From assembly GCF_949628215.1 (NCBI RefSeq), contig NC_134276.1, positions 131,192,125-131,256,124 of the forward strand: a stretch of DNA of 64,000 nucleotides, given 5' to 3'. This document shows, piece by piece, positions 23,815 through 38,800 of this stretch (positions are counted from its first letter, which is position 1; every line of letters starts with the position of its first letter). The notes beneath the pieces are model-generated. The model worked only from the letters and a program-made list of their open reading frames with translations. It had not been told where the DNA came from and did no database searches. Made by a program: the position numbers and the translations under genes. The DNA comes from Phalacrocorax aristotelis. Lineage: Eukaryota > Chordata > Aves > Suliformes > Phalacrocoracidae.

Positions 23815-26800
23815 CTGCAATAAGAACAAAACAAGCAGTTGAACAGAACTCTTTTCCAATACATCTTGGTGCAATGGATGATGACACAGAAGCACTCATG
23901 GCTTTGTCTTCCATGAGTACAGCACATCCTCTTTGAATGTGGTGTGCATTGGCTAAATCATCCTATTCCACTATTTGGGTGGAGACCTGGGATGGAGAAA
24001 GGAGGAAGAAGAGGGACCAACACCAAAGGCAAGACACCCTGCTACAGTTCCATTTTTCCCCAATATTTTTCTCCCCCCTCCTCTTTCCTGCATGCTTGTT
24101 GATACTTGGGGCAGGGAAGATGAAACACAGATAGCTTCCCCTCCCCGTCAGTGTAAGGTATATAGCAGGTATATAACATGAATTTTATCCTGTCCACAGG
24201 CTCTTAGTGTGTTACAGCTCTTGGCTGAAGAGAGGTAGTCTGCCTTCTATGCACACAGAAGACAGCTGTATTGGGAAAGTAGTCTGCTTTTTGGCCAAGC
24301 CCTCTACTTGGGCTGATGTAGAAAAAAGTTTGAGAAAAGTGTTACTCACAGAAGAAAAACTAGACTCTCCAGGAACCCTCCCTTTCTTCTCCCCATTCTT
24401 AACATGTGGAAGTCAGGCCCTTTGAAGGTCTTGCAGAGCAGAATGGGACATGGACAACAACTACACTTAGGAGCAAAGGCTGATGCTTGCCACATGAAGT
24501 CACTCACCCTGGCATCGTACTCGAGGACGAAAGGGGGAAGATCAATCTGTTCTGGGGATATGGCTGTGAATAACTGCTGAAGGCTTTCCACATAGTGGAT
24601 TTTGTCCTTTAGCCCTGAGACTGTAAAGGTTGTGAAAAACCATGCCGAGACCTGAAAATAAACCCCAACAAAAGCAAATTAAGGTGGTGCTGTTTCAAAA
24701 CCTTCAAGTTCAACATAATACTCCGTAGTTAAAAAGACTTGAGTTAAACTTGAAACACTAATATCATGGCAATAACGCAACAAGGTCAGGAAGTACACAC
24801 CACTCTTAGCAAGCACTGTCTTGGGAGCTTTCAAGCTAATGTTTTCTGACTCCACACTCACTTGTCCCCAGTTGCCAGTTTAAGGTCCCTTTCTACTGTA
24901 CCACAGTGACAGCCATTCTAATACTTCTCTTCAAAAAACCATCTGTAGAGTGGCACGTTTTCACTTCCAGTTTAGCCAGCTCAGAATATGACCGATTTGA
25001 CTCTGTATCTGACAGAAGCATTTTCAACCCTTTGCCTTCAAGTTTTCACAGAAAAGGCAATCTGAGGGACAGAAAGAGAAAGACTTTCACCTTTTCAGGT
25101 GTCCTAGTGAAGTCTTCTCTCTGCTTGGGGTTGACCGAGTGAGTTCGTCCTTCTGTTTTATTTTTGTAGGATAAGTTAATAAGGCTTTGTTAAGAAATGT
25201 GGTAAGACTTATCAACTTACTCTACACGATTTTATTTTAAGTATGTATACCTCTGTCTCTTTTGGATGTAAACAGGATAAGGAATTTTTGTTTTGCAAAG
25301 GCCAGTAAGAGACCATTGATACTCCTACAAGGTATCAAATATTCCTGTTTAGACTGACGGCGCAAACTTTTACTTTTCAACCCATCTTCTCCAAAATTAA
25401 GCACTATACTATTTTTTGTAAATTTATTATCTAGTCTTTTCCGGGCAGCCTGAAGGGGAAAAAAAACCAACCAACTTGTAAGAACCAGAGGTTACAGTTC
25501 TACAGGTCACAAATGCTCATATTAGGGACCACTCAGATGGTCCCGGGAAACCAGCACTTGCTAACCCTGCTTGAGCAGGGGGGATGGACCAGATGATCTC
25601 TAGAGGTTCCTTCCAACCTCAACCACCCTGAGATTCTGTTTGATAGTTGTGCTTTGACTGCAGTAAGATAACAGAAAAAGCAGCAACACCACAAGAAAAG
25701 CCTTGAGGGAAGTGGGAGCTTCAAGTAAGCTAAAACTTTAGGTCAATAAAAATGATCTGTGTGAAAACATTTAAAGTCGATGCCTAAAAACTGTCCTGGA
25801 GTAACTATGCTGCCTCTTCAACACAGCATAGTTTCATGAGAAAGGAAGAATGAAAAAGAGAAAAGGAGGTAAAGAACAGGACAGAACATTTAAGATTGGT
25901 TCATTATTTTAAGGGCAGAATTAGAGATTTGCATTAGCATAAAGCACGGAGACAGACTATTACTGGCATCCATTATTTACTATATTTTTCTAACAAGACC
26001 TCTGAGTGACACTAGATGACAGTTTAATGAGTGAAAAATACCCTCACAATCCTATACCAAAGTAGCATGCATTCTAAGGTCTATTATGAATGATAATCTT
26101 TAAACATAATTGCTATGAATGTTTAATGTGTAAAAGTCTAAGAGGGAATATTATTGTAGCCATCACAAAACCTGCTATTTTTATTTCCCCCCCCTTCTCA
26201 GTATAAAGCCTTTGCAGTTTGACGCATCTTACCCAGTAAAACAGAAAAAAGGGAAAGGGCCAGAAATGTTTCTAGAGAACTATTCTATTATCTCCATTCT
26301 CAGTAATCACAGGTTATACAAACAGAATAGGAGAGCAGCCATCTCCTTATTGGTAAGAGGACAGAGAACTTCAGTTTAAACCAAATCCCTGTTAATGTAC
26401 TAACAGTAGAAGTTATACCAGAGCAGTCAAAGAAGTTAAAAACATAGTAATCTGCTGAAGTTTTCCTTCATTTTTCTTGTATTGCAGTTCTGAATATGAA
26501 CAAAAGGCTATCAAACTTACTCTGCCAAGCTAGAAAAATCACAGGGTTAAAGTATCATATGTCTTTCCCTCAAAAATCAGCACACGACAGATAAAATGTG
26601 TCACCAATATTCTAACTGGGTCATAACCCAATGAGAAACTTACTAAAATCTGGGAAATTTTATTCAGTTGGAAGGGTCTTGTGTAGAAAAAGCCGTAAGT
26701 GATTTGCAACTATCTTTATAGTGGCATCTGATCTCCAGAAACTGCTTTTATGACTTAGAGTCACAGAATCATTTAGGTTGGAAAAGACCTTTAAGATAAC

Positions 26801-29800
26801 CAAGTCCAACAGTTAACACTGCCAAGTCCACCACTAAACCATGTCCTAAGTGCCACATCTACATGACTTTTAAATACGTCCAGGGATGGTGAATCAACCA
26901 CCTCTCTGGGCAGCCTGTTCCAATTTTTAACCACTCTTTCAGTAAAGACATTTTTCTTAATATCCAATCTGAACCTCCCCTCATGCAACTTGAGGCCATT
27001 TCCTCTCATCCTGTCACATGTTAATTTGGAGAAGAGACCAGCACCCACCTCACTACAACCTCCTTTCAGGTAGTTGCAGAGAGTGATAAGGTCCTCCCCT
27101 CAGCCTCCTCTCTCCAGGCTAAACAACCCGAGTTCCCTCAGCTGCTCCTCAGAAGACTTGTTCTCCAGACCCTTCACCAGCTTCATTGCCCTTCTCTGGA
27201 CACACTCCAGCACCTCAATGTCCTTCTTGTAGTGAGGGGCCCAGAACTGCACACAGTACTTGGGGTACAGCCTCACCAGTGCTGAGTACAAGGGGACAAT
27301 CACTTCCCTACTTTTGCTGGCCACACTGTTGCTGATGCAACCCAGGATGCTGTTGGCCTTCTTGGCCACTTGGGCACACTGCCGGCTCATGTTCAGCCGG
27401 CTGTCTACCAACACGCCCAGGTCTTTCTCTGATGGGCAGCTCTCCAGCCACTCCTCCCCAAGCCTGTAGTGTTGCATGGGGTGGTTGTGACTCAAGTGCA
27501 GGACCCGGCACTTGGCCTTGTTAAACCTCATACAACTGAGCCTGTCCAGATCCCTCTGCAGAGCCTTCCTGCCCTCGAGCAGATCAACACTCCTGCCTAA
27601 TTTGGTGTCATCTGCAAACTTACTGAGGGTGCACTCAATCCCCTCATCCAGATCATTGATGAAGATATTAAACAAGACTCGCCTGAATACTGAGCCCTGG
27701 GGAATACGACTTGTGACTGGCCACTAACTGCATTTAACTCCATTCACCACAACTCTCTGGGCTCAGCCATCCAGCCAGCTTTTTACCCAGTGAAAAGTAC
27801 GCCCATCCAAGCCATGAGCAGCCAGCTTCTCCAGGAGAATGCTGTGGTAAACTGTGTCAAAGGTTTTACTAACATCCACGGCCTTCCCCTCATACACTAG
27901 TGGGTCACTTTGTCATGAAGATCAGGTCAGTCAAACAGGACCTGCCTTTCATAAAGCCATGCTGACTGGGCCTGATCCCCTGGTTGTCCAGTACATGCTG
28001 TATGATGGCACTCAAGATGACCTGCTCTATAACCTTCCCTGGCACAAATGTCAGACTATAGCTCCCCAGATCCTCCTTCTGGCCCTTCTTGTAGATGGGT
28101 GTCACATTTGCTGACCTCCAGTCCACTCAGACCATCCTGGTTAGCCAGGACTGCTGATAAAGGATTGAAAGTAGCTTGGTGAGCACTTCTGCCAGCTCCC
28201 TCAGTACTGTTGGGTGTATCCCGTCTGGCCCCATAGACTTGTGTGTGTCTAAGTGGTGTAGCAGGTCCATGACCATTTCCCCTTGGTTTGTGGGGGCCTC
28301 ATTCTGCTCCCCAGAAAGACAAACCAAAAATTGTTCATTGTAAATATACAGATTATGAATATCTAATTTGTGCATTCAGGTATGTTTCAGTTTTGAAACA
28401 TTCTTGATTCACAGCCAACTTACTAAATTTATGAAAACAGAATTTCTCTGGGTGAGGTTTCAGATCCAGCCACTGACACCTCACTCAGAACACACCAAGG
28501 TCTATAAAGCTTTGTTTGGAGAGCTCTCAGAAGCAGGGAGCTGAGAGGCTTCCCATGAAATGCCTCAGAGAGCCCTTTATTTATATATTGGCAACTGTAG
28601 CAACAACAAGCAGAAGTACATTTACATGCAAGAGTATGAAGGAACTTGTGATAGCACTTCAAGTATATCTTAATCTAAATCCTGGCAATGACATGTTCAT
28701 ACTGCAAGAGTTGCTGCCAGCCTAAAAAACTGCTGCTGGCCATGATGCAAATCCATCATGAGAGATACATTTCAGCAGCACTACAAGAGAATCAAGGTCA
28801 CAAATCGAAACAGATTGTGCAGTGACACACCCTGCTTTAGTTACTCTGTGTCTTAGGACAACTGCTGAACTCTCCTCCCTGCATACTGAAAACCATGTAT
28901 TCTAGATAGGCAATTATCCTCAGAATATACGTAATTTAAAAGTTTCACATTTAGAAACCAAAGAATCATCATTGGCGCTATGAAGGGCTTTCAGAACTAC
29001 GCTTGTTTTCTAGGGGCACAGGAGTTTCCAAGAGGCATGATGAAAAGCCTCTTGATCCCTTTTAGCCCAGAAATAAGCAATGTAACTCTAACAGAAGGCA
29101 GACATCCACTGTGCCAGAATTCGATACCACAGTAAAATGGACCATTTATATCAGAGATTTAAGAATAAGATACATGTATAAGGGTGATAGATTTGGGAAG
29201 CTGTATGAATGCACAAGCCTTTCTCCTGCATTTGAGACATGAGGTATTTTCCACTATTTCTAGGGAAGGAAGTCAATGCTTCAAGTAGGAAGATGAATGT
29301 GCCAAACTTTTTTTTTTTTTTTAAAAAGAGATTTGAGGCTTCTGGGCTATCAATCTTCCACAGGGACAACCCTGAAATAGCCAAAAAAAGGAGGGGAGAG
29401 AGAAAAACAGGAAAAAAAATCCCTCTTAGCAGCCACTTCTCCACCAGGACTTTCTCTAGCACATTCCCCATCATGTTTCATAAGCTGATGGTCTCTGCAA
29501 CAGCCAGCAGCAATCCCGCTTGCCTTTCAGTTAGAGAAAAGGCTTGGCAGAAAGACATGGACACACGTTCTCTTTTGCCTCCAGCTGTGCTGCTAGAATA
29601 GGATACAAACCAATTCCATTTCCAACAAGTTAGAGAGCCTTACGTCTCTCAACCTCCCTGCTTCCCACCAACTATCTACATTCCCCACAGATCTGTGGAG
29701 TCCCACTGCAGTTCCCAAAGTGACAGAGAACATGGCAATGGACTGGTAAGCATGAGTTCTCATGCTCTAACAAAAAATGTTTCTTAACAAACTAGAAATG

Positions 29801-32800
29801 CATGTTAAGAGAAGAGGGAGGTAGAGTGCTGCTGCAAATCTGAAACACTAGTACTTCCTAGCTTCAATTTCTCCATTCACCTTTGTGACCTTAGTAATGT
29901 TCTATGCCAGCTCCTACATTTTCAGGAGCAGAGTTAGAAGCTCTAGTTCTAGCACTCAGACTTCAGATCTGTACCCTGTGGGAATAATTAATATCCTGAC
30001 AGAAACTGGAAGGTATGCTGTTGGGAAGACCCAGTCTCATCTACATAAAAACAAGGAAGCTCTAAGTCTCATGCTGTCCCAGCTGTGCACACAAAAAGAA
30101 AGGACTCCAGAAATTTAGCAAATAAATTTTTGCTGAACATGTGCAAACAGATGTTTAGATGTTTTTTTGCAGGCATATAATTTTCTCAAATTTGATGTCA
30201 GCAAAAAGCAGAATAAACACAGAGGTTAATCTGATGTCAACATGGAGGATCACATTTCTAACTGTTTTAATAACAAAAACCTTAGAAAGGATTGCTGCTG
30301 ACACTTAGTTCATCTGAAGTACTCATACTGCTGCAATACGAGTAGTGTGTATAGAGTACACAAGGGAGTGAGCTCCATCTTCTGTTGCCCAACACAGATC
30401 ATGGTCAAGGATAACATCTTACTGCTTGAAGAGTTCAGTTTTTCATCTCCTGAAGGCTTAACAGAATTTTTCTGCACTCCATGTCGCGGAGGCATTCTTC
30501 CCATCTTTCTTTGCTACTCTACTCTCTATAATCCTGACTAATCTCATTGCTGCTCAACATACCACCCTCTGCCCTTACCAGGGTAGCTCTTAAGTGATGT
30601 GCAGCACACATGCAATGCCTCATGCAACACTACTTCTGGTGAGAGAAAAGGTGAAATATCCAGGAAATGAGCTACACAAAAAAGAATTTTAAGAGTTTTT
30701 AGTCATGGTTGGTCATCCTGCCAACCAGACAGCAGGAAAAAGGACAAAATGTTTCTTCAAAAGAGGTGAGATCCAAAGCTTCCATCTCTCTGTTAAGAGC
30801 AATGCAAAACAAGGCACAGACAGTGGTACTGCATTGGGGTTCAACTTATCACTCAGGTTGGAAGACTACAGCTAGATCAAAGATGGGGATGAATTTGAAG
30901 TTCTGACAGAGGATCCAGAAGATACTGCCTTATTTTGGAAGTCTTCTATATACCTCCATGTTCCTCATACTATGGTCTTACATGCTACCCCACCAACACC
31001 CAAAACACTTCTTTTGTGAGAAAATATATATGCACCTCACCTTTGAACGAAATGTTGGATGGACAAAATACAGTGCCTTCAAGTTCCTCTTGTACCTGGT
31101 TTAAAGAAATTAAAAACTTTAAAAGTGACTTCTGATTAAGCTCATCTACACAACATAAGCAAAATGATTTATGTTTTGACTGTTAAGTTCCTGTGAGGTA
31201 ATTTCATGAAGTTAGATCTAATATAAGGGCAGATAACAGAAAGGTAAATGTAAAGGGAAAAAGGCAGAATGATTATTTTTCAGGGAAAGACATCAAAGCC
31301 TGCAGTCTTTTATGTGGACAGTGAAAGTTATGGGCAAATTATGACTACCATCATTACCCGAGCCTCTTCCCTCACAAGTAGCCACATACTTTTAACAATG
31401 CCAGGCTCCAGAAGCTCCACCCCTGAACTCAGACAGACAACACAGAGTATGCCTCTCTAACAGCTCCAGAATGGAGACTGCACAGCACAGAACTTCCTGG
31501 TTTGATAGATAGTTCTGTGAAGGAAAGAAACGTATCTTCCTTCCTATTGCCTTTGCTATTTTAGGTCTTTGTCCTAGCAAAACTCTCTCACAAATAAATG
31601 GGAAACCTGATACAGGGAATGATAAACATTTGCATAGCGCAGAGGAAGACCAGAAGGGTTCTTTTCCTATTGACACTCACTTGGCATCAACAACATCATA
31701 GAGTTTCTTCAAGAAATTAGAGTCTAGTTGATTGTAATCATTTGTGAGCGTATGGAAGTACACCAGGACATATTCCTTCACTGCAATATGATCCATGACA
31801 TGGATGAAATACAGAAGAGCCTGAGACAGAAAGAAATTAAATTTATATTCCCAAAGAACACTTTCACAGCTGCATTACATTTTAATAGGCTTCCTTTAGT
31901 TCAGTGACAAATCAGGCGATGTTTCAGCTACAAAGGCAAGGTGAACATTCCAAATCTTCAACCCGACTGTAATAATCTAGACGTCTCTTGTCTAGCTGAC
32001 CTCACAGATGGAGATAAATTCTTGCTGTTTCCATGAAAAATTAACTTGACTTGTTACGTTTCACCCTTCATGTTTTGGCAGTTACAGAAGCAGGGCAAGG
32101 CTCTTTCTTCTTGAGAAGAAAAAGGAGTCCATGTTAGACCTGTTTTTCTAAAAATAGTCCAGTTCCTCCTTGAAAAAAAGCTACTCCAACATACACAAAG
32201 CTTTATAACGGAATACATTTTTATCTGCCTATAAAAATAGATTTTCTTTAAACTCTCAAGTCTTCTACAGATAATGTCTCTAGTATTAACACTGAATTAC
32301 CCTTATAATCAGACTCTTACACCCTCAACATTCATATTCAACCCACACAACTCTAGTTTTAAAGCCTTACCTTTTCCATGTCTATCAACGTTACAGGGAT
32401 ATTCCTTCCAACCACCACCATCACTGTGCGGCCACAGTTATCTACACCTACAAAAGAAAGAACATGTGTGTCTCAATTTCTCTCAGTCAAGCCAGATTTT
32501 GGAGTTGGTCCCTTTCAAACCAGAAAGAACCGGTCACAGTTCAGAATTTTTGCAAAGCACCTGGTTTGCATCTTAACAACAGAGGAAATACACCTAGAGT
32601 TACGGTTCCTACTACACCAGTAGCTATTCTGATCCAAAAAAGGGTGCATCGCATCTGAGAAACTTAAGTCTTAAGGAATGCAATTTTACGTTGCCTGTGT
32701 ACTCCACATTTACCTAAATCTCAAGTAATAACATGCTGCTTATTTAAAAAATGCAAACAAAAACCTTCACTTGCAGTTCTATCACCAAAGCATACTTATT

Positions 32801-35800
32801 CCTAGAAACCAAGCTCTGAAGTCTAATGCACAGATTTTCAGAGTACGCCTTATGGACCTCCTGCAGCCTGCAAGGGCCTTGTCTAAGGCAAACAAAAGAA
32901 TTTAAAATTGCTGCTACTGAGCAGAAGGTATCACACGGCCTTGGTAGTTGCACAAAGGTCATTGTAAGTATTTGGATGTTCAGGAGGCCAAGGGTTATCA
33001 GCCAAAGTGCTGAACAGACTTTCTCTGCAGAAACACAGCTATGCTTTTAAGAGCCTGACTACTTGCCTGCTTGTTCCTGTCATGGTGCAAGACAGCAATA
33101 AGCCAGTGGAACTATGGCAAGTTTTTATGTCTGAGTATGATGCTACCTACAGTGCAAAAGTGAACTGAAGAGTGCAGGTTCTCCATCTCTGCTTTCCAGG
33201 CTGCAAGGACCTCACAGCTATTTTCTTTCACTGAACTGTCCATTGCGGTGTTGAATCTCTCCCTAATCTCCCCATCTACCGAACTCAAGGTTGCAAGATG
33301 TGCTGGCCATGGTACTCAGCCAGTAGTACCAGGCAACACATACAGAGGAGAGCAACACATACCTAACCTGGGGGAAGTAAAGCAAGCCATTTTGTTCAGG
33401 ACAGCGGTATTAAAACTTGCTTAGGTAACCACGTATTCTCTATATTAATCACCTGAAAGCAACATTCATTTCTTTGAAATGAAAGGGTGGAGACAGGTCT
33501 TTTGGTCAGAATTACCTCATACAGAGCACTTTATGCATTGGCTTAATCTGACAGTACCGATTTACATCTAAAGTCACAGATAATTCAGAGTATGTATAGT
33601 ATCCTCAGATTGTTAAAGCAAAGCAGTTTGGAAGTTTGTCACACAGTCTTTCAAAGCCAAGAGAGAATTTCTGCATTACTGCAGAGATGTTGCCTAGTCC
33701 TTGGCCGGGCTTCCAGCTCAACAACATGACTATATACTGTATACTCAAGTCCAAAGAAAATATTACATTTTTATTTTGTATTTTTTACTTTAAGACAATA
33801 TATATCAGTCATCAGTATCCTCAACTTACCTGTCTGGTACAAGGCTTTAAGAGAAGCAATATCAGAGAGGTCTTCAGCTCTTGCCTGACACAGCCAGCGA
33901 TTATAACTAGAAAGTTAAAAATATCCAGTCATCCCTTTGGATTAGCATTAGAAGCCTGAAGAGGTATATGGGAAGGGAAGGACAAAACAAGCTCTTTCTG
34001 ACTGAGCCCTTTCTCTAACTTGTGGTATTCTGACCTATGGAGCAACTATCAAGATGTGACAGAAAGAAAAAAGATTTTAGTATTTTAGTTACATACCTAG
34101 TGATTTCCACTAGGGCAATGAATACACATCAACTAGGAACTATAGTGGCATTGCGTTTGGGCTGAGAAGATCTGAGAGTATTTTTTCTATTTAAATACCT
34201 CAGTGTAAGTGTTTGAAAAATAGGAGAGGAAAAAAAAAATCTCTAAAGCATGATGCAGCAACCAGTGTCACATATGGAATCTTTGTTTCTCCCCCCTTTG
34301 AACAGCGAACAACTTAGTGCCTCATCTAACAAAACAAGCCAAGCATCATGCCTCAAGTGGACACCAGCATGGAACTGGCTTCTAAGGAAGCGATCATGCA
34401 CATTAGAGTTAGTGGGGTGGAGGCAGGGGAGATAGAGAGACATTTTTGAAAGACAGAAGAAAAACGTTTTGCTATTTGCCCAGAGCCTTAGAGCAAGTAG
34501 GCAGTATTGAAAGCCGGTGACTCCACTACAAAAGCAGTGACAAAACAGTGACATCTTGTGGCAAAGAGATAAGGGAGCTGGTCAGATGCACTGGGTATGC
34601 TAGTGAATTCATCACTAACTTCCCTTTTCCTCCTAATGCCCCTTCCCTTCTCCCTTCAGGCCAAAGATGCTACCACAGTGACTCAGGGTGACACCAGGTT
34701 TTAGCTGTATTTCCTTGCCAGAAGATTAGGCTTTACAGATAACAAAATCATCATAAGGGTTGGTCCTCTGAACAGCTAACGCAGAACATTCACACAGACA
34801 AGGAAATTCTCACTTCCTCTGATGCTGTTTTTGCAGTGCTGCCTCTGACAACTGTCCCTGAAGAATAAGGCGTCTCTGTTTATCAACATCTCCCTCCATG
34901 CGGGCAAAAGCATGGGAACCAATGAAAGACAAATCTGCCTCCAGACCCTCTTCATCTGAAGCATCTGCAGTGGAAACAAAGGTAGTATAAGATGTTCAAG
35001 CTGCGTACAAGACAGCAATGCTACCGATGAATTGCTATATAACTCAGTGAGCCAACCCAGTCATCAAACTATAAGCTAACGCAAAAAACCACCATGTACC
35101 ATGACATGGCTCTGGTATTTCATCAGTACCACTGACAGATTATGGCATATGATTCATAACTATGGACTTTCCTTACCTGGAAACTAACTGGGCAAGTCCT
35201 AATCATCAGCTTGTAACAAAGGGATAATAGTTAACTCTCTCAGAAAATAAGGTCTGGAGAGAGAGACATGGGCTTTACAGTTGTCCTACTTGTCATAGGG
35301 GGGGAAGAAATAAGCATGCAGAAGGACAGATGCTGCAGCTTTACTCAGTTTAGCAGCTGTTCTGTAGAACACTTTTTTGTATCACTGACACTGCTTGAAC
35401 AGATACTGTAGAGCTGGTGGTAACCCAAATTTGAATATTTTTATAGTATTGCTCACAACATGACTGTGTTACGAACTACAAGAGCACACGCTTGCTGATG
35501 ACAATACCAGAATGCTCCACTGAACTTGATGCCATCAAGGTATATTGATAAGGCTTCTAGCACTACCTCCCTGGGCAACCTGGATGGGAACTGAGTTTCC
35601 CAGCTTTACTGGGACATGCTGTAATAGCAATGGGACAAAAGTGCAGGATTCCACTATACCCATTCATTCCTACATATGCAACACCAGTAATTTCAGATTA
35701 TTAGCTAGTGGTTGAATGCCTCACACTGATCAGCCTCAGCTGCAAATACCACTCTAACCAGCAGTTTGGACAGGGATTAAAAAAAAGTAAAGAGAAAAAG

Positions 35801-38800
35801 ATTGGAGTCTCATCAGCAGGAGTAGGTACATCAGGTATCAAACTGCGAACAGGAAAATTAAGTTGTCTGTATCCTCAATGCATATTCAGCCTTATCCCAT
35901 CTGGCCATGCAAAAGTAGAAAACCTTTGAAACCCATTCCAAGTTACCGGCTTCTGATGATTTAAGGCTTCACCTGAAGAAGTGTAAAACTTTCACAGCAC
36001 TGCTTAATAAATAAGGCAGAACATGCCAGCCATGCCCATTTATATATTAAATTGTTTTGCTACATGTATCTCACCTCCTCATCCCTGACATCTAAGCAAC
36101 CTCTTTACAAACAGGCTTCTTTTCATTGAGCTTTGACAACCATTTCCCAAACACTGATCTAGTTCCTCCATCTTTTAGGGAGTTTCTGCTAGTTTTCATT
36201 GAGCATCTACTAGTTGGATGCACATGCTATACCAACAGAATCTTACCATTTGAGATAACATTTGCTAATATATAAGCAATATTTTACTAATATATAAGAT
36301 AGCCATTAACAAAAAAGGTCTTTTTCAGTTAGGGGCTCCACAAGATTCTGAAAAAACCTGCAAAATTCCTTATCACCTTGGGAGAAAATTTGCAAAACTA
36401 CCCCACATCTCCCCCCAAGAAAGGAAGAACACAGAACAACAGCTCTACCACATCCTCTAACCACACCACTCTACACAATGAGGCAGAAAGCAGAAGTTAC
36501 TGCTGTGGAACACATGAAGCAAATAAGGCAGCTTGATAACTGTCTTCATCACAGCCTGCCTTGGGTGCGGCAGGAAGACATCTCTGCTTGCCACGTGCCT
36601 TTTCTGTTCTGCCATTGACTTTCACACACAGATACTTATTCCAAGGTTCAGATAAGAACTCACCATCCGGAACACCTGGCTTTTCAGTAATCCTGATCTG
36701 CCGCTCTGGTACTACAGGCTCCCCTTCTGCATTGCCAATATCTGCAGGGAGGTAAGGCAAGGATTGTATCTCTTCTTCCAAGGATCTTGGAAAATACAGA
36801 GGCAGCAACTTCTGGTAAGTGGCCTACAAATAAGAAAAATGCGTGAAGGTCTATCACGCATCCTTGCTCTTCAGTTAAGTAACACCTGCCCTTGTAGCAG
36901 GGATCTTCTCAGGGGTTTGGAGGCGAAGTACCACTTTCGTCAATGGCTTATTTTGGGCTGCTACCTTGCAATAAAGGCAGATAACTTTTATCAAGGTTAA
37001 TTTCCCCCTGCCCCCGCCACTGGCAAACAACCTTGAGAGGACTGTGCTTTAACCTGCATGAACTCAGGTAGACTGCAAATGCTTCAGCTTTGTAATGAAG
37101 TTACAATATGCATGGATGACAGACTTCAACAACGGCTGCTTATATTAAAGTGCACCACTACACAGATCACCTTTAGTGTTCTGACTGGGAAAAAAGAAAA
37201 AGAAACAACCAGAGACCCTCCCCATGTGGAGGAAAATAGTGAAAATCTCTACTGAACATTGCAATACTTCATGTGTTCTCTCCAGCTGATTAGCAGTTTT
37301 AGAACCCCCAACAAGTTAGTTATTTTCCTCATCCAGATGCCACAGAACCTGAACGCAGTGTGGGTGTTCTGCCCAGGAACAGCCATTAGCAAGTCCAATA
37401 TACAACAGAAGTCAACATTCAAACTGCTAACATTTGTCTGAACACAAATCATTAAATGTCAAACTTGTTATTTCAACAAGCCCGCAAGCAATGTTTAAGA
37501 TGTTTGCAGGTCACCTGTGGGCATGATAAACTGGCCTTTTTAAAGCATAAGGGAAGCAGCACTGTGTAAGGAAGAAATCTTGTATGAGGAATTTCCCTTC
37601 TGGCTGGCAGATACCATCCAGCACAACTGCATGCTATAACCTCTATATTGGTCCCTCTTCATGGTTCAGGAACATGGAAGCCAGAAGTGGAAAGATTCTG
37701 AACATGTCCATAGTGTCTCCTAAGAACATAAACAGTACTGGAAAAGATGCTATACTAGTAGGAAACAGAAGGATGCTGGGAGACTAGAAGTCTATGTGAT
37801 TTGAAAGGGAAATCCAAATCCAGTTCTACAATGCAGGAATTAAAACTGCTGCAGAGAATATCAAACATGCCCATGAACTTTGGTGGAATGAACATCAAAG
37901 AGATACCTCTTCAAGCTCAGAGACTGCAAATACCACCTTCTCCAAAGTCTCTCCATGAATCTCCAGGAACCTTCTAACTGTGCCTGCAAGGAAGACGATT
38001 AAAGGTAGTTAGCAAAAGAGAAAGAGGAAGTTATGCACAGAAGTGAGGAGGTCAGACTGCAGAACAGAGAGACACATCTCTCCCCTCATACAAAATAGCT
38101 CCACAGGCTGTATGCAAGTGTGGACTAAGTGAGAGTTTAACACACTAAATGGGTTGTTGGCCATGCTGGAAGTTTCATCTCCACTCTTTCCTGCTTCTCA
38201 CTTTAGAGATGGATACAAAAAGAGAAAAAGTCTCTGATTTTAGCTTAGTAGGTATTCCTCAGTCTGTGGCATATGATTCTATGGCCCTGCAAAATCAAGC
38301 CAAATCCTTGCTTTACAAAGTCCAGTGCAAACTGCCAAAACCAAGTATTCCTAGAACAAGTCATTGTGCCCTCAGTTACATGGAAAGCAGGATGATAAGC
38401 AAGACAAAGCAGAAGCTGGTACAAGACAATCAGCCACACAAAACCTCTGGGGACAGCTATGCTGAAGAGGCATATAAAAATTATATTTGTAAATCATGAG
38501 AGAATTTATTTCCTCTATTACTTTTGTTTTTACTCCCCCAAAGCTTTAGCATAATCCAGGGACACAGTCCAGTTCCTAAATATTTGCAGCTGAAGGGGAA
38601 AAGAAAAAAAAAAGTTTTGTAACCAAGCTCTCAGTCAGACATGTCCTTGTACAAATGAGGCCCTTGAGCCACAATAATCTTGACACATCAGGATTTTCAA
38701 GTGCTTTCCTTTCAGACTGTCGAGAGAGAGAGTGTCCAGACAAATATGTTGAACTAGCAGTATCTTATCAAGCAGCATATAGCCCCACAGAGACAACAGA

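Noticed and set aside
27100-28375. Open frames with reverse-transcriptase similarity as a host gene or retron
   Set aside because: Order of motifs, 3' terminal repeat and 5' truncation show a decayed CR1 LINE. Stops and frame changes separate the pieces, so it is not a functional gene or a new RT system.
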